In this document: positions 44,094 to 55,956 of the stretch, piece by piece | Layout of the letters: the number at the start of each line of letters is the position of its first letter | Numbering within the stretch: the stretch's first letter is position 1 | Source of the DNA: Rhypophila decipiens | Taxonomy: Eukaryota > Ascomycota > Sordariomycetes > Sordariales > Naviculisporaceae | NCBI GenBank assembly: GCA_033297075.1 | Contig: MU858055.1 | Coordinates: forward strand, 481,445-545,444 | Length of the DNA stretch: 64,000 nt | Reading direction: 5' to 3' | Notes under the pieces: generated by a model | Seen by the model: only the letters and a program-made list of their open reading frames with translations | What the model was told of the DNA's origin: nothing | The model's database searches: none | Program-made: the position numbers and the translations under genes

Positions 44094-47000
44094 GCCGAGC
44101 CCCGTGAGCAGGACGGAAGAGGCTATTGCTAGTCTCCCATAGTCCGAATAAATAGGTAAAGTTTGGGGCCCGGAAGTGTTGCCGAGCCGTCCGGTCAATA
44201 GGGAAAAGAGCAGAAGGCGGGGAAGCTATCGCGAGACAGCTGTGGCATGTCTGACACATGCACCGTGGGGGAATTGGTCGAATTGCTGGACATGCCGATT
44301 TGACATGGAAATGGACTAATTGGTCCGATCGTGGCCGGTCGGTCCGACATTGGGGAAGTTGACCGGTATATGCTTCCCGTTGTGCTTATGAGCTGCTGTA
44401 AGTGGCTTAAAAGTTAGCCATATGCACAACCCAAGCTTTCAATTTCCGGAGTAATTGAATGTCAGCAGCGACGGGGATAGTATCATTCGTGTTGGTTCAT
44501 TAAACGTTTCAACATCAGTCATTGAGTTTTGCAGTCCATGTATCGCTTTCAAGGTTAATCATTGATCGTGCCTTCTGCCGCTGGTATCAGAACGATCACA
44601 GATGACGTTAGGTCTATCACTGCTTCCTTGAAATTCCCGCGTAGTTGAATGACTGACTGGGTATGGAATGAAAGGGGCACCGAGTATATCCTCCCTGGTT
44701 CCTGCCTCGAAGTCATCTTGTTCCAATTTCTATTCAAGATGGGAGATATTGCCTAGATCCAATTTTCACGTCTTGGGTGTTCCAAATGACGGCGTCCTGA
44801 TCACCAGGATGACCTTCTCTTAAGACATCTTCAGTCTTTCCAGGGCCAAAGGTAGGTATGAACATCAGAAAAGAATCCTGCCACTGTGACCGTAGTACTA
44901 TCTTCGTTCCTTCTCTTCTGGTAGCAAGTCAATCTCTACGGGTTTGTGGAGGAGGACGTGGAGCTGAGATGAATACAGTGAACGGCCACTTCTGTCCTTT
45001 GTCGTGCCTACTCGGGAAAGGGGGCAAATAGGGGCTGCTAGGCCTAGTAAACAAACACGGGCGTTGACATGGATACCTCATATTGGCCTCGACTCTGGCC
45101 CTTACCTAACAAGTGTTTTTGATGGTAGTAATACCATAGACACTCGACGTCAAATTATCAGCCCATTCTTTCCCGGACAACATATGCGGCTGGCGAAGCG
45201 CGCCGCTGGTAAGCGACTCTGAAAATATCTTCACATCTGTGGTGTCCATGTCTTCCACCCACCACACCGGGGGGACGGACTTTGCCATCGTGTCACGCGC
45301 TCCGACTGAAAACAGGAGTGATCACTGGCAAATTCTTATGCAAATTTGATGGAAAGGTTATTGGTTCCTTGGGACGGGCGGGATGGGACCGTATGTCTAG
45401 CCTGCATAATTTACACTAGTGGCATGCTGCTGCATGTACGTTGCTCTGCCTGCTTGCTTGCAGGAATGTGGAGTTGCAAAGATGGTGTGAGTGTTCAGGT
45501 GTTGGTTTGAAGTTTTCTTTCCTTTGATCCAAGATTCTTGAAAAATGAAGAATACGAATCGATGAGAACGGACGATCCAACCTCAAGAGCTGCAGTGCAG
45601 AATATTCGAAATAACACATGACAAACGGCAAGAGCTGCTTCCCGCAATCAGCTCGCAAATGTCAGCCAAGCTGGTACTCACTGCAGTACGGTGACTCGGT
45701 GAGGCCGTTATCCCATCCCAACAAAGCCGTTGGAAATGCCGGCTTGGAGACTGGACGGGGTGTTTTTCGTTCAAGTCCACCAAGAGAATGCTAGGTGGAT
45801 GCAGGATGGAGTCTAGACTCTCCAGCCTTGAAGACGTGAGTTTGAACCTGTCTCACCTCATTGCTTACACCTAGGTCTAACATTCAGGCGCCGGTGTAGT
45901 GTAGGCATCGTGAATCAATGATGGACCATCCATTAACCACAGCCCTCGAAAGTAGGGTCGACGACGCCTGAGAAGGTTTTCTCACAGGTTCTTCATTCAG
46001 TAGATACGGTAGTAGTGAAGATGACCGAATTGCCCAATCAATGGGTTACATTCAATATGAGGGCACACCACCACTTGTTAAAAACCCCCGGTTCGTTATC
46101 TGCGATAAGGCACGGCACGCCGCACGATACGATACGATGCATCTGCCCGATAAGATAATGGATTCACGATGGTGATTCCTGCCCCGCGTTTACCAGAAGA
46201 ATCACAAAATGGTTCTCGTCAATCATTCTTCATCGAGAGAAAGTAATATTAGGCAGGTAAATTATATACAAATAAATAGAGGTAGAGTGAAAAAATGCCA
46301 AAAAACTCACCTCCAAGCTTCTTCACGGAGATGGCGATGATTGCCTTTGACAAGCGGTCCAGATGTTTGGTGAGTGTTCGGGTTGGTAACAGGATCCACC
46401 TGCCTCCACCCTTGGCACAACTGATGAACCCTGCTACTGAAGCAGGATGATGTAGTGGGCAGCTGCCGAGAGCCTCTCAGGTCGTAGTGTTTGCTGCTCT
46501 ATCACCTACCAAGAGCTTGCCCTTCTCAAGACCAAGAATGGGACCAGCCGATTGCAACACTGACTCGAGTTCTCTTCTTTGGCATGAGACTAAAAAGAAC
46601 TTGGGACAACATCAAACAAACACGAGATATTCATCCCGACTCCTGTTTTTGGGGTTTCGTCTCAACTTCAAAGAGCAGTCATCGTCTCACTTTCACCCAC
46701 ACTTCGTACAAGTGGTGAGTGCCTCACAAGAAAATTGGTTTTTCTTTTAGCAACGAGAAAATCGACACCCTCGTCACTCCACCACAAAAGCCCCACCATT
46801 ACACTGCATCACCGAGAATTCAACCGTCCATCCCCTCCCTCCAGCCTCCCGCCAGCCCACTATCCACGTCTTTAGTCCCTCCTTTCTCTCCCCCCGGACC
46901 CGGAACGCGTCTATACCACGACCAGGAGGATGCTAGCACACGGCACATAACTTTTGTTTACTGTCACGGGGGAATTTCTGTATTTCTCTTTTTTGTTTTC

Positions 47001-47211
47001 TTCTGGGTGCTCTTCTTGTGATCCTCTTACACTTTTGCACTCCTTGCCCTCGCCGACCCAGACTAATACGACGTCTTTTGACCTAGGAAGAACATCCCCT
47101 AAAAACTTATATTTTCCTCTTCAGAGCAACCACCACATTTTACAACGCCACCCAATCCACCTCGTGTCTTAGCAGATCTCACAGCCCAGCGTCAAGCCGT
47201 GGCTCTCATCA
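44094..47211. promoter_or_regulatory. Divergent intergenic region (3.1 kb), APH-like / AVT1-like
   Basis: No gene supported. The right part (46780-47211) is pyrimidine-rich and fits a fungal 5' leader of the transporter gene. A tRNA-like stretch near 45790-45860 was examined and rejected. Confidence 0.45.
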
Positions 47212-49775
47212 ATGGCGTCATCGAAAAACCCATCAACATGGGACCAGTACGAGCGTGGGGCAGGAGGGACAGGTAGCAGCGGTACCAACAGCCCAATTCT
47301 CGGAGGTCGACACGGGAGCATGTCGTCGATGGGCCGCAGGAGTGTTCAGTTCGAGAACGAGTCCTTATTAGGTCGAAGTGTGGGAGACCACAACGAAGAT
47401 GGAGAATGGCCTGGACTTCGGCACAGAAGGTAAGGGATCAACAGCATGGAACCACTGGCCCGAAATTCAATTGCGAAACTAACAGTACCCTTACGACCTA
47501 AAGATCCTCGGTTACGAGGCATCTTCAGGCCCTGACAGACATCGGCGGCGTCAACAGTATCCGATCTTTCACCCGGAGTTGGCAGCGAGCGGCTGGCTTC
47601 ACCGAAGTCATCCCGCAGCGGCCAGCTTTCGTTTTTGCCCCCGATCAAGAGCCCATAGGCGCCCCTGACGGGCTTGAGTACGAGAGGGCCGACGTCGAAG
47701 GCGGCTATTCCACCGCTAGATCGTCCCTCCTGCGACAACACTTTGAGCGGCCATCGATTAGTGGCATCCTATCCGGCGATGCCGCATCCCCGCCCGCCAT
47801 CCCTGAAGCAGGTCCGGCGGTAGATCATGCTGGGACGAGCGATTCTCCCCTCCAGCGGCCACACGATTTCCGCGAACGAGAGCACAAGGCGCTGGAAAAC
47901 GAGTTGACGCCCATGTTCCGGGTGGGCAGCGCAAACACCACGGCCGAGTCTATCTTTGCGATCCCGCCACACTTGGCCACGCCCCCTATTGTTGGCAGTT
48001 ATGCCTCGATCCCGGATTACGGCACCATAAGATCTGATGGCGGGAACTCGATGGAGAATGCTGCGGCCCTATGGAGACAACAGCAGGAGGCGGCTGCAGC
48101 AGGCGTGCTTGTTCCGGATGACGAGATTCCCCCCATCCTGGTGAAAGAGGTTGAACAAGACGGCAAGATTGTTTTGGCGGTTGAAGGACAGTCGACTTTG
48201 CCCCAGACTGTTTTCAACTCTATCAAGTATGTGTTTCTCTGAAGGGCCTCTTTCCCTGGTGTGCTTAGGAAACATTTCGCTAACTTGATGTTATCACTTT
48301 CCAGTGTCCTCATAGGAGTTGGTCTTCTTAGTCTCCCGATGGGATTCAAATATGCAGGCTGGCTTTGCGGAATGGTCATCTTGTTCCTTGCTGCGGCGAT
48401 CACGGCATACACGGCCAAATTGCTGGCCAAATGCATGGACCTTGATCCGAGTCTGATCACCTTCTCCGATCTAGCATTCATCTCATTTGGCAGGAATGCT
48501 CGTATCGCGACCAGCGTCTTGTTCACCCTGGAGCTGCTGGCTGCCTGTGTGGCGCTCATTGTCTTGTTCGCCGACTCGCTAGACCTGTTGTTTCCGCACT
48601 TCTTGTCCGTCAATGGGTGGAAGGTCGTGTGCTCCTTGATACTGGTTCCGCTGAACTTTCTGCCATTGAGGCTGTTGAGTTTTACGAGTATTATTGGCAT
48701 CTTTTGTTGTTTCAGCAGTAAGTCTCCTGTTCCCACTTCTTTCTGAGAAAACAATCTTTGCGGGACCAGTGGCTAATTGGCTGTGCGAACCTCGTTAGTT
48801 GTCATTATTTTGATCGCCGATGGTTTGATCAAACCCAACTCGCCAGGTTCTCTTATCGAGCCCGCCAAGACATATTGGCTTCCTGAGAACTGGCTGGCCC
48901 TGCCGTTGTCTTTTGGATTGCTCATGTCGCCATGGGGTGGCCATGGTGTATTCCCAAATGTAAGATAGAGCTACCCATGCGGCTGAGACCAGTCCGTCGA
49001 CGCTTGTTTGCTGACTTGTGTATTGAACAGATCTATCGAGACATGAGACATCCATACAGATACGGACAGGCCCTAAAGATTACCTTTTCCTTTACAGTAA
49101 GATGGCCATCATATATAAGTACATCTTGTCGTGGACAGTATCTAACATTGCCCCTCGCACCTTTAGTATCTTCTCGACGCCACAACTGCTGTAGCTGGCC
49201 TTCTCATGTTTGGTGATGAAGTCCGGGACGAGATCACCTCCAACATCCTCATGGAAGCCAGCTACCCGCACGTCTTGACATTCTTCATGTGCATGTTTGT
49301 CGCCATCATCCCGCTAACAAAGATCCCGCTCAACGCGCGTCCCATCGTCGCTACTATTGAGGTGTTGCTTGGCCTCCACCAGGTCTCTGAAGACACTGGG
49401 GTGAATTATTTCAGGAGCGTCATGAAGGTCATTGTCAAGATTGCCACGATATTCGTCTTCTTGCTCATCTCCATCTTGTTCCCGGCGTTTGACAGCATCA
49501 TGGCGTTTATGGGGAGCGCGCTTTGCTTCCAAATTTGTGTTGTGTAAGTTTCTTGTCCGCTCTTGATTATCACCAAGCTCTGGATCCCCGAGAAGTAGCC
49601 AAGACTAACAAAAAATAGGTTACCGATTGCCTTTTACCTCAAACTCTTCGGCTCGCATATCCCAGCCGGGGAAAGGATGATGCAGTGGTGCATCCTCGTG
49701 GTGTGCTGCATCCTCTCGGTCGTCGGGACCGTGTGGGCTTTCTTGCCCAAGTCTTGGATCACTCCTTTGGAGTAA
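47212..49775 (+). CDS. Vacuolar amino-acid transporter, AVT1-like (AAAP family)
   Basis: Proton-coupled amino-acid transporter, probably in the vacuolar membrane. Seven exons (47212-47429, 47504-48226, 48305-48717, 48799-48959, 49031-49096, 49167-49543, 49619-49775) join to 704 residues. The first ~305 residues are a cytosolic tail with SWQRAAGF and a long Ser/Gly-rich part, as in fungal AVT1. Membrane segments start at TVFNSINVLIGVGLLSLP, the AAAP signature, and continue through YAGWLCGMVILFLAAAITAY, LIVLFADSLDLLF, MSPWGGHGVFPNIYRDM and FFMCMFVAIIPLTKIPLNARP, ending WAFLPKSWITPLE. All six introns are 70-81 nt with GTAAG or GTATG donors. AVT3/AVT4 are possible but their N-tails differ. Confidence 0.9.
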
Positions 49776-51222
49776 TACGCCCGACATTTTACGTCGAGTT
49801 TTGTTGATGAAAAACGGTGTGAAGGGTGGTTTAATACCGTGGCCCTCCAGGATATCTTTCCTCTCGTGTGGTTGGAGATGGAATTCACGTCGTGATGAGG
49901 TTACGTATATATACTATTGTATCTTGTGGATAGCTGCGAGCGTGTTTTCTTTGCTCTTTGGGCGTCTGTTTGTTTGAGTAACATATACACACATACATGA
50001 AAGGCGGTGGTACATCAGCTTCGTTGTCTGCATGTCAGTTTAGCATGATTGGTTTTACCAAGTCTAACTCTTTTCATTTCCTATGTTTGTTTTTGCTTAT
50101 ATGCACTTGGTTGCATCGACCTGGTCGTTATCAGCATCAGCGGCGTGTTGGCTTTGTCAAGGGAAAAATACAAGCGAGGAATCAATTCTGCTGTTGAATG
50201 CTGCGGTCTATTTTCACCTTGAAGTGATAAATCGTGATATGCAATCGACCTACTCCATCTAGATACAACAAATCGTCGTTATAGCGGACAAGTTGGAATA
50301 TCCATGGGGAATCAAGGAAGGGTAAATGAAGGATTAATAACGCACTGACACTTTAATCTTCAACTCAATTGCTGTTCTTTATTTACTACACACCAGTTTT
50401 GTTATGTATCTATCTTGGCAACGTGGTCATTGACTTGGAGTTTAACGTTTGAATATATGGAGTTAAGGCTCAAAATTGAGTTCGTACCACGTGTAAGGTA
50501 GTCTTGCATCACCACTACAAAAAACCATGAATAGAGTTTTGATCATCATCTAGAATAACCATAGGGCAAAAAGGCACATTTTCTATCTTTTTGCCCCATG
50601 GTCATTCCAGATGATGATCCAAACTCTATACGAGAAGGTGCGAATAGTCTCGAGTGAGGCTTGCTTTCCCGGCTGTGATAGGCGCCAGGTGGAGGGTTCC
50701 CATTATCTGGGGAGGAGAGGGAGGGCGGAATTGTGATTTGGACAAAGCCGATGAGTTTGATGATTCTCGTAGCGGCTGGGTATCGAAGCAGGGAGTAAAA
50801 GAGAAAGAAAAAAAAGACACACATTAAAAAAGAGAAAACAAAGGGGTAAATCGTATCAAAAGTCTTATGTCCAAGAAGGGGAAGAATAAAATAAGAACCA
50901 AATCCCAAGTCCAAATCCAAATCCAAATAATAATTCGCTGATTGCGCAAACTCCTTGCTCCTGACCACACTCGTATAAAATATCCCCAGGCAACGCCGTG
51001 CATTGTTGGTTTTGGTGTATTTGCCCATGTGGGCATGAGGAAGGTGTGGTGCTTTTCGCTGGCTGGCTGACCGACCATCAACACAGGAACGGCTTGTCCT
51101 CGTCTATAATTGAGCGAGTCAACGTATCGAGCCCCTTTCTCGGATGGCCTATTCCACCCCCTGAATTGGGCATGCGGATAAAAAGAATAAAGGTGTAAAC
51201 ATTATAGAGACCACCAAATATC
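49776..51222. other. Intergenic between convergent AVT1-like and DUF7729-like genes
   Basis: 1.45 kb, AT-rich. Holds the long hairpin at 50531-50629 described separately. No coding region supported. Confidence 0.5.
50531..50629. repeat. Long near-perfect hairpin (43-bp arms, 13-nt loop)
   Basis: Arms 50531-50573 and 50587-50629 are inverted copies matching at 39 of 43 positions. Three of the four differences are A on the left against G in the inverted right arm, which become G-U wobble pairs in an RNA read from the minus strand; the fourth is a true mismatch. The loop is 50574-50586. Confidence 0.93.
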
Positions 51223-52433
51223 TCATACGAGGAATTGTGATGACCAAGTTAATAACAAGACCGTCCCGAGCAACCACAAAGACGGCTTCCCGCCTCCTCC
51301 TGGTATAGACCGGGAACCAGCACTCGAAGAAGCCTCTGCTGCCAGTGACTCGTTGACAAAGTTGGGCCCGCAGATGGTATTGACCTGCTCGGCGGCTGAC
51401 ACGTACGTGTTGGCGATCTGCTGCTTCCGGTCGGCCGTGGCCGAGTGGAACACGTTCATGGTCCGCTGCAGACAATCATTGCATGCCGGGATCGAGCTGC
51501 CCGGGAGAGATCTGTTGAGCGGGAGATAGTAAAAATAGGGGCTGGTGGGGCTCGAGAGGTTGGTGACGGCGTTGGCGAAGCAGTACATGGAGGTCTCGGG
51601 GTCCTTGAGGCAGCTGGCGGTGTAGACGGGGGCGTAGGCCAGCATGGCTTGGTAGGCTTTGACGACGATCGAGTTTCCATCTCTGTAGTCGGCACCGCAG
51701 TTTTCGTCGGCCGTCATGTTGGTTGCGAGGTTGCTAAAGTACTCGGAGCAAAAGGTGGAATTGGCCGCGCATGAGGCGTCCAGGACCTGCGTCATGCTCA
51801 CGAGAGATCTCTGGGCAGAAAAGAATGACCGTGACCCCTGAATGACACATGTCAGTAATCGTGTGTATCAGAGAGCAACCGACTTGGATCCCAGGAGTGT
51901 TGATTACATACCTGTAGCAGGAGCGAAAAGGGGTAACATTGCTTAAAAGTCGCGTCGCCCAGAAATGAATTGATGAAAGTCGGGCATTTTCGCTGTCCGT
52001 CCTCGACAGTAAAGTTCACCGAGAGACCGCCGTCGAACGGGCTCGGTAACGGACTCGGGGGAACAGTCGTCGTTGTGCTTGGCTTGGTCTTTGTGGGGAC
52101 CGCAATCGAGAAGGTCGTTGTGGCCTCGTCCTTGTCCTCGCTCCCAGTGGGAGCACGCTTCCTCACCCTCCGCAGATCTATTTCCTCTTGTGACAAGAAC
52201 AACCATTTCCCATCCTCCAGCACAGGGATCCTGGGGTCGATCACTAGTGTCTCGTTGGGATCAACGGCCTCTTCTGCTCTGAGGGCAGCGGCCGTTGATA
52301 TCAAACAGACGAGCACGAGTAGCAAAGCGGTCCATTGTATCCGTGGTAATCGGGCACGGCGGGTTTGTGGTCGTGATGGTCTTGAATGAGCACAGCCGGC
52401 TCGGAGCAGCGAGGGGTTGTTGGAGGCCATCAT
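51223..52433 (-). CDS. Secreted, probably GPI-anchored protein of the fungal DUF7729 type
   Basis: Two exons (52433-51912, 51837-51223; 74-nt intron, GTATGT donor) give 378 residues. A hydrophobic segment at 34-50 (ALLLVLVCLISTAAALRA) acts as signal peptide or anchor. Residues ~95-135 form a Thr/Pro-rich stalk. The Cys-rich domain starts at C150 (CPTFINSFLGDATFKQCYPFSLLLQ) and continues with FFSAQRSLV, LDASCAANSTFC, NCGADYRDGN, SCLKDP, YCFANAVTN, CNDCLQRTM and VNTICGPNFVN. The C-terminus has small residues followed by a hydrophobic tail (LWLLGTVLLLTW), a GPI pattern. I recognise the family from the Cys pattern; function is unknown. The start may be either of two adjacent ATGs (52433 or 52430). 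Confidence 0.8.
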
Positions 52434-55400
52434 ATCGCGGCTGCAAGGAACTGGGATGGGGTTCGGTGGAACATCACTCTCTGTGCGACGATCCCGATGC
52501 TAACGAATGACTGGATCTCCGATCGGCCGGGTTAGACAGGCGGATCAGGTATGTACTCGTCGACGGCGGACTGGCTGTCTTGTCCAGATGCTCCGAGACG
52601 GATGACAGGCGGACGTTTCGGTTTTGGTTGTTGTTGGTCGACGGTGAGAAGTCGATGAACAGTCCTGATGAGCGGAGCAGACCAACAAGGAGAGAGAGAG
52701 AGAGAGGCACAGGCGGTGCTATGAACTTTTATTGATACCACTCTCACCCCCAAGTCAGGGTTGCAACGCCAACGAGCAGGGCCTGCCACCCACAGCCGTG
52801 AACCAACAAGGTTAGCACATCTAAACGCGCGCTGACCAAGGGCCAAGGTGGGCGGCGGCGACAGGGTGTGGTATTATCGATTTCCCACAGTCCCAGTGAG
52901 GCGATAAGATCAATAATGTCGTCGACCAGTCCCACGAGCCAGTGGATTTCAATCTGGGCTGACGGGTAAATATGGACTCGGCCTTGAACACCAATGAGGT
53001 TGCAGCCCTGAGGAGATATAAAATTTGCGTGTTAATGCCGGTCCTGCTTTTTTGCAGCGTTTTTGGCTAACAGTCTGCCAGAAGGAGCCTGGAGTTGTGC
53101 TGTAAGCCGGGAAGCATACAGGGTGTTCCTGGTCCTAACCAAACAACTTGGACATCAGGAAATTTCTCTCTCTCTCAAAACTATATGGAAATGAGAAGAT
53201 GACAGGCAATCATCTCTTTAGATCTTTGGACTGATCAGAAAATTGCTGTGGCCATCTCCTTCCCGACAACGACTCCACGAGCCAGCCAGCTGTGCAACCT
53301 TCACAGTCACTTTATCCAGGGGCAAAGCTCGGTCCCTCGCAGACCATCGAGGTGCTAGGTATTTTTGTGGAGAAGGTGTCCACCCTCGATCGGGCACTAG
53401 CGATTAGGGACAGGAGGCTCGAATTTGGACTTCACAACGCTAGCCAATTGACAGAACAACGGTTGCGTCAAAAGTGGGGGGAAAGACACGCGCAGGGCCG
53501 CAGGCCACCCCGAACAAGATTCGTTCTCGTCTGCAGGAAAGCCCTCACTCCATCGAGCGACGGGCATCAGCAGGATGACAGACATGGAAGCGAGATGGGG
53601 GCCCAAAGACTGCAAAGAGCTGCTGTGCTGTGTTGACAGTTCAAGGGCTGAAGAGCAGTTGCAAACCGATCAGATTTTGCTGCATTTTATTGAACGCCCG
53701 TTATTTCCCATTTGAGAAGGGGCTATCAACGCCTCATCAACAAGCCGCCCACCAATCCCCAATATCTATCCGTATCTTGGAAGGGTAGGGTGTGTGAAAC
53801 CCTCCACGTGCAACCTTTCCAGAAAACGGTCTGTCGAATTGACATTACGGATAGCTGCAAAGTCTTTTGCGGCCGACGATGGTGGTGGCCCGGCGGTGGG
53901 CTCAGGGCTGAAGACGCCCGCCAAATTTCCAATCAGTTGACTGGCTACATCGTACGGGGTACGTTCGTACATACCATCGTCATTGGAACCACGAGTGTAT
54001 ACGGCGAGTGTTGAAATGACGGCATCCAGAGGTCGCGTCACTCCTCCTCCTGGATTGGATGTGTTTCCTCTTCTTTCATTTCAGGACGAACATCAACAAC
54101 GATATGAGGCCCAGGCCAATAACATCAGAGATGTCCAGATGGCATCGGATTCTTTTTTTGCGAAATCCCGTTGAACCACGCGTTCGAGAGGAAACCGAGG
54201 GAAGGTGTCATTCATGTCACTTCTTGGCCCAAGCAGATATGGAAGTGACCACCCACCCCCCCTGTCGTCCAAGGCCGCTCCTGGGCGCAAATGATAAATC
54301 TCCGTAGCAAGCGAGATTTGCTGCTCCTCTTTAGGATGACTAGTCTGGCCAGGGGTAAGAATCTAGATTTCAATTGGATTCCTCGGCGGATGGAGGCTGG
54401 CGAGGGTTTTGCCATTTTGGACCTTTTCGTTGTTTATTTGGCAGACCAGTGACTCCAGTCTTGGACACGGGGCGGTGGAGGCCTGGAGGGAGGCATACGG
54501 ATACGTACATACAGCGGGTTGTGATATCCGTATGTATTCGTTACGATGACTCGGCGGCGGCGGCGAACTGCTCAAGCCCGGTTGTTTATTGCAAAGCACG
54601 TAATTCCCGGTCGTGGGAAAGAAACAGATCGTCAAAACGGCATAAAAGATGCATTCGGTGCCTGAATCTAGATTATCTAGCATAACGAAACAAAACTTTT
54701 TGGTTCGCTCAAAAGGCTCCGGTACGAGAGATGTTCTCTTCCCGTCGCGTGTCGCCCTTGGATGAATGAATCTCGGCACTGCCAACAAGGAATGGAATGG
54801 GCCGGATCTGCAACGGGGGAAAATGGAACCAGGGGCCGCTACGGGCCGGGAGGAGATGATGTCGTTTGCCAATTTGACTTGACCCCACATGTTCAGCTTC
54901 GTTCAACTTTGGCCAGAACTCGCAAAGAGTGTCTTGGAAAACTACCGTAACTTGCGAGCTCCTAGCCGAGGGGAGACGCTTTCACCAGACCAGACATAAT
55001 CTTCAACCTCGAAACTTGGATCCGTATAGAAGTCTGTCTGACCGTAATGTGTGTGTGTACGCAGTATGTTGGCGGCGTGCTAATTACCATAATACTCAGG
55101 ATCGACGGACTTACTACGGATACAGCATCATAAAGGCACAGAACGTCACCAAGACTTGATTGTTATTTGTCATTTGTCAAAATTGTCACTATGAACTCTG
55201 CATGGGCTGGATAATAATTCACGTGGAACGTACAAGCTCGCTAATACTGTATCCATACATCACGGAGGCGTCTCGTTGCCGACCTTCTCCCATCTCGTCG
55301 GGTGTGAACTAGCACGTCACTGGGCCGCGCACTATAAGAGTTTGGTAATGAGGAGGATTGGCTTCACTACGGAGAATCCGACTCGCCAAAGAAAAACCGG

Positions 55401-55956
55401 AAAGCATTCAGTCTTGGCTGTACTTAAAATTTTGGACAGTTGATCAGAGAAAGTCAGGTAGCTACCCGAGACAGCGACAGCAAGAATGGATCAATATGAT
55501 ATGATAGGTGAGACATGGGGGGGCAGAGGATGGAGGCACAGGTAAGGCTGACCGAGCTGACCGGTCGTCTTTGTTCACGAGGCTGAGACAGCAATATCCG
55601 TGTGTTCAAGACTCTATGATATTTTCCCCAGCTATTGTCTCGCCGGATACATATATACACAATAATCTGTCGAAATCGCCTGATTTTGAGATGAATATAT
55701 ATGTATATATACACATCGCTGGGCTTAGCTTACTTGGGGGAGAATGAATGAGAGGTTAATCATGTCAAGACTAAACATCGAGAAAAATTATGCTCCTGGC
55801 GCTGATATGCCACGCAAAGAAATACCAACCCTATGTCAATCCCAAAGACCTAACCCGTACCTACCTTGAAAAAATAACAGCAACTTGATCTCTTCCAACA
55901 CCCCCCCTGATGCTCCTACATATGCCTCATCTAACCACCTCTTCCCAAGTACCAAT
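52434..55956. other. Gene-poor intergenic region (3.5 kb)
   Basis: No gene supported. Contains a GA repeat near 52689-52704 and a 10-bp inverted repeat CATACGGATA (54494-54503, 54525-54534). The left part is the DUF7729-gene promoter, the right part the PLC1 3' flank. Confidence 0.5.

Noticed and set aside
45784..45870. Possible tRNA near a GTTTGAACC string
   Set aside because: The putative T-stem GTGAG/CTCAC encloses an 11-base loop instead of 7, and no A box or acceptor stem pairs.
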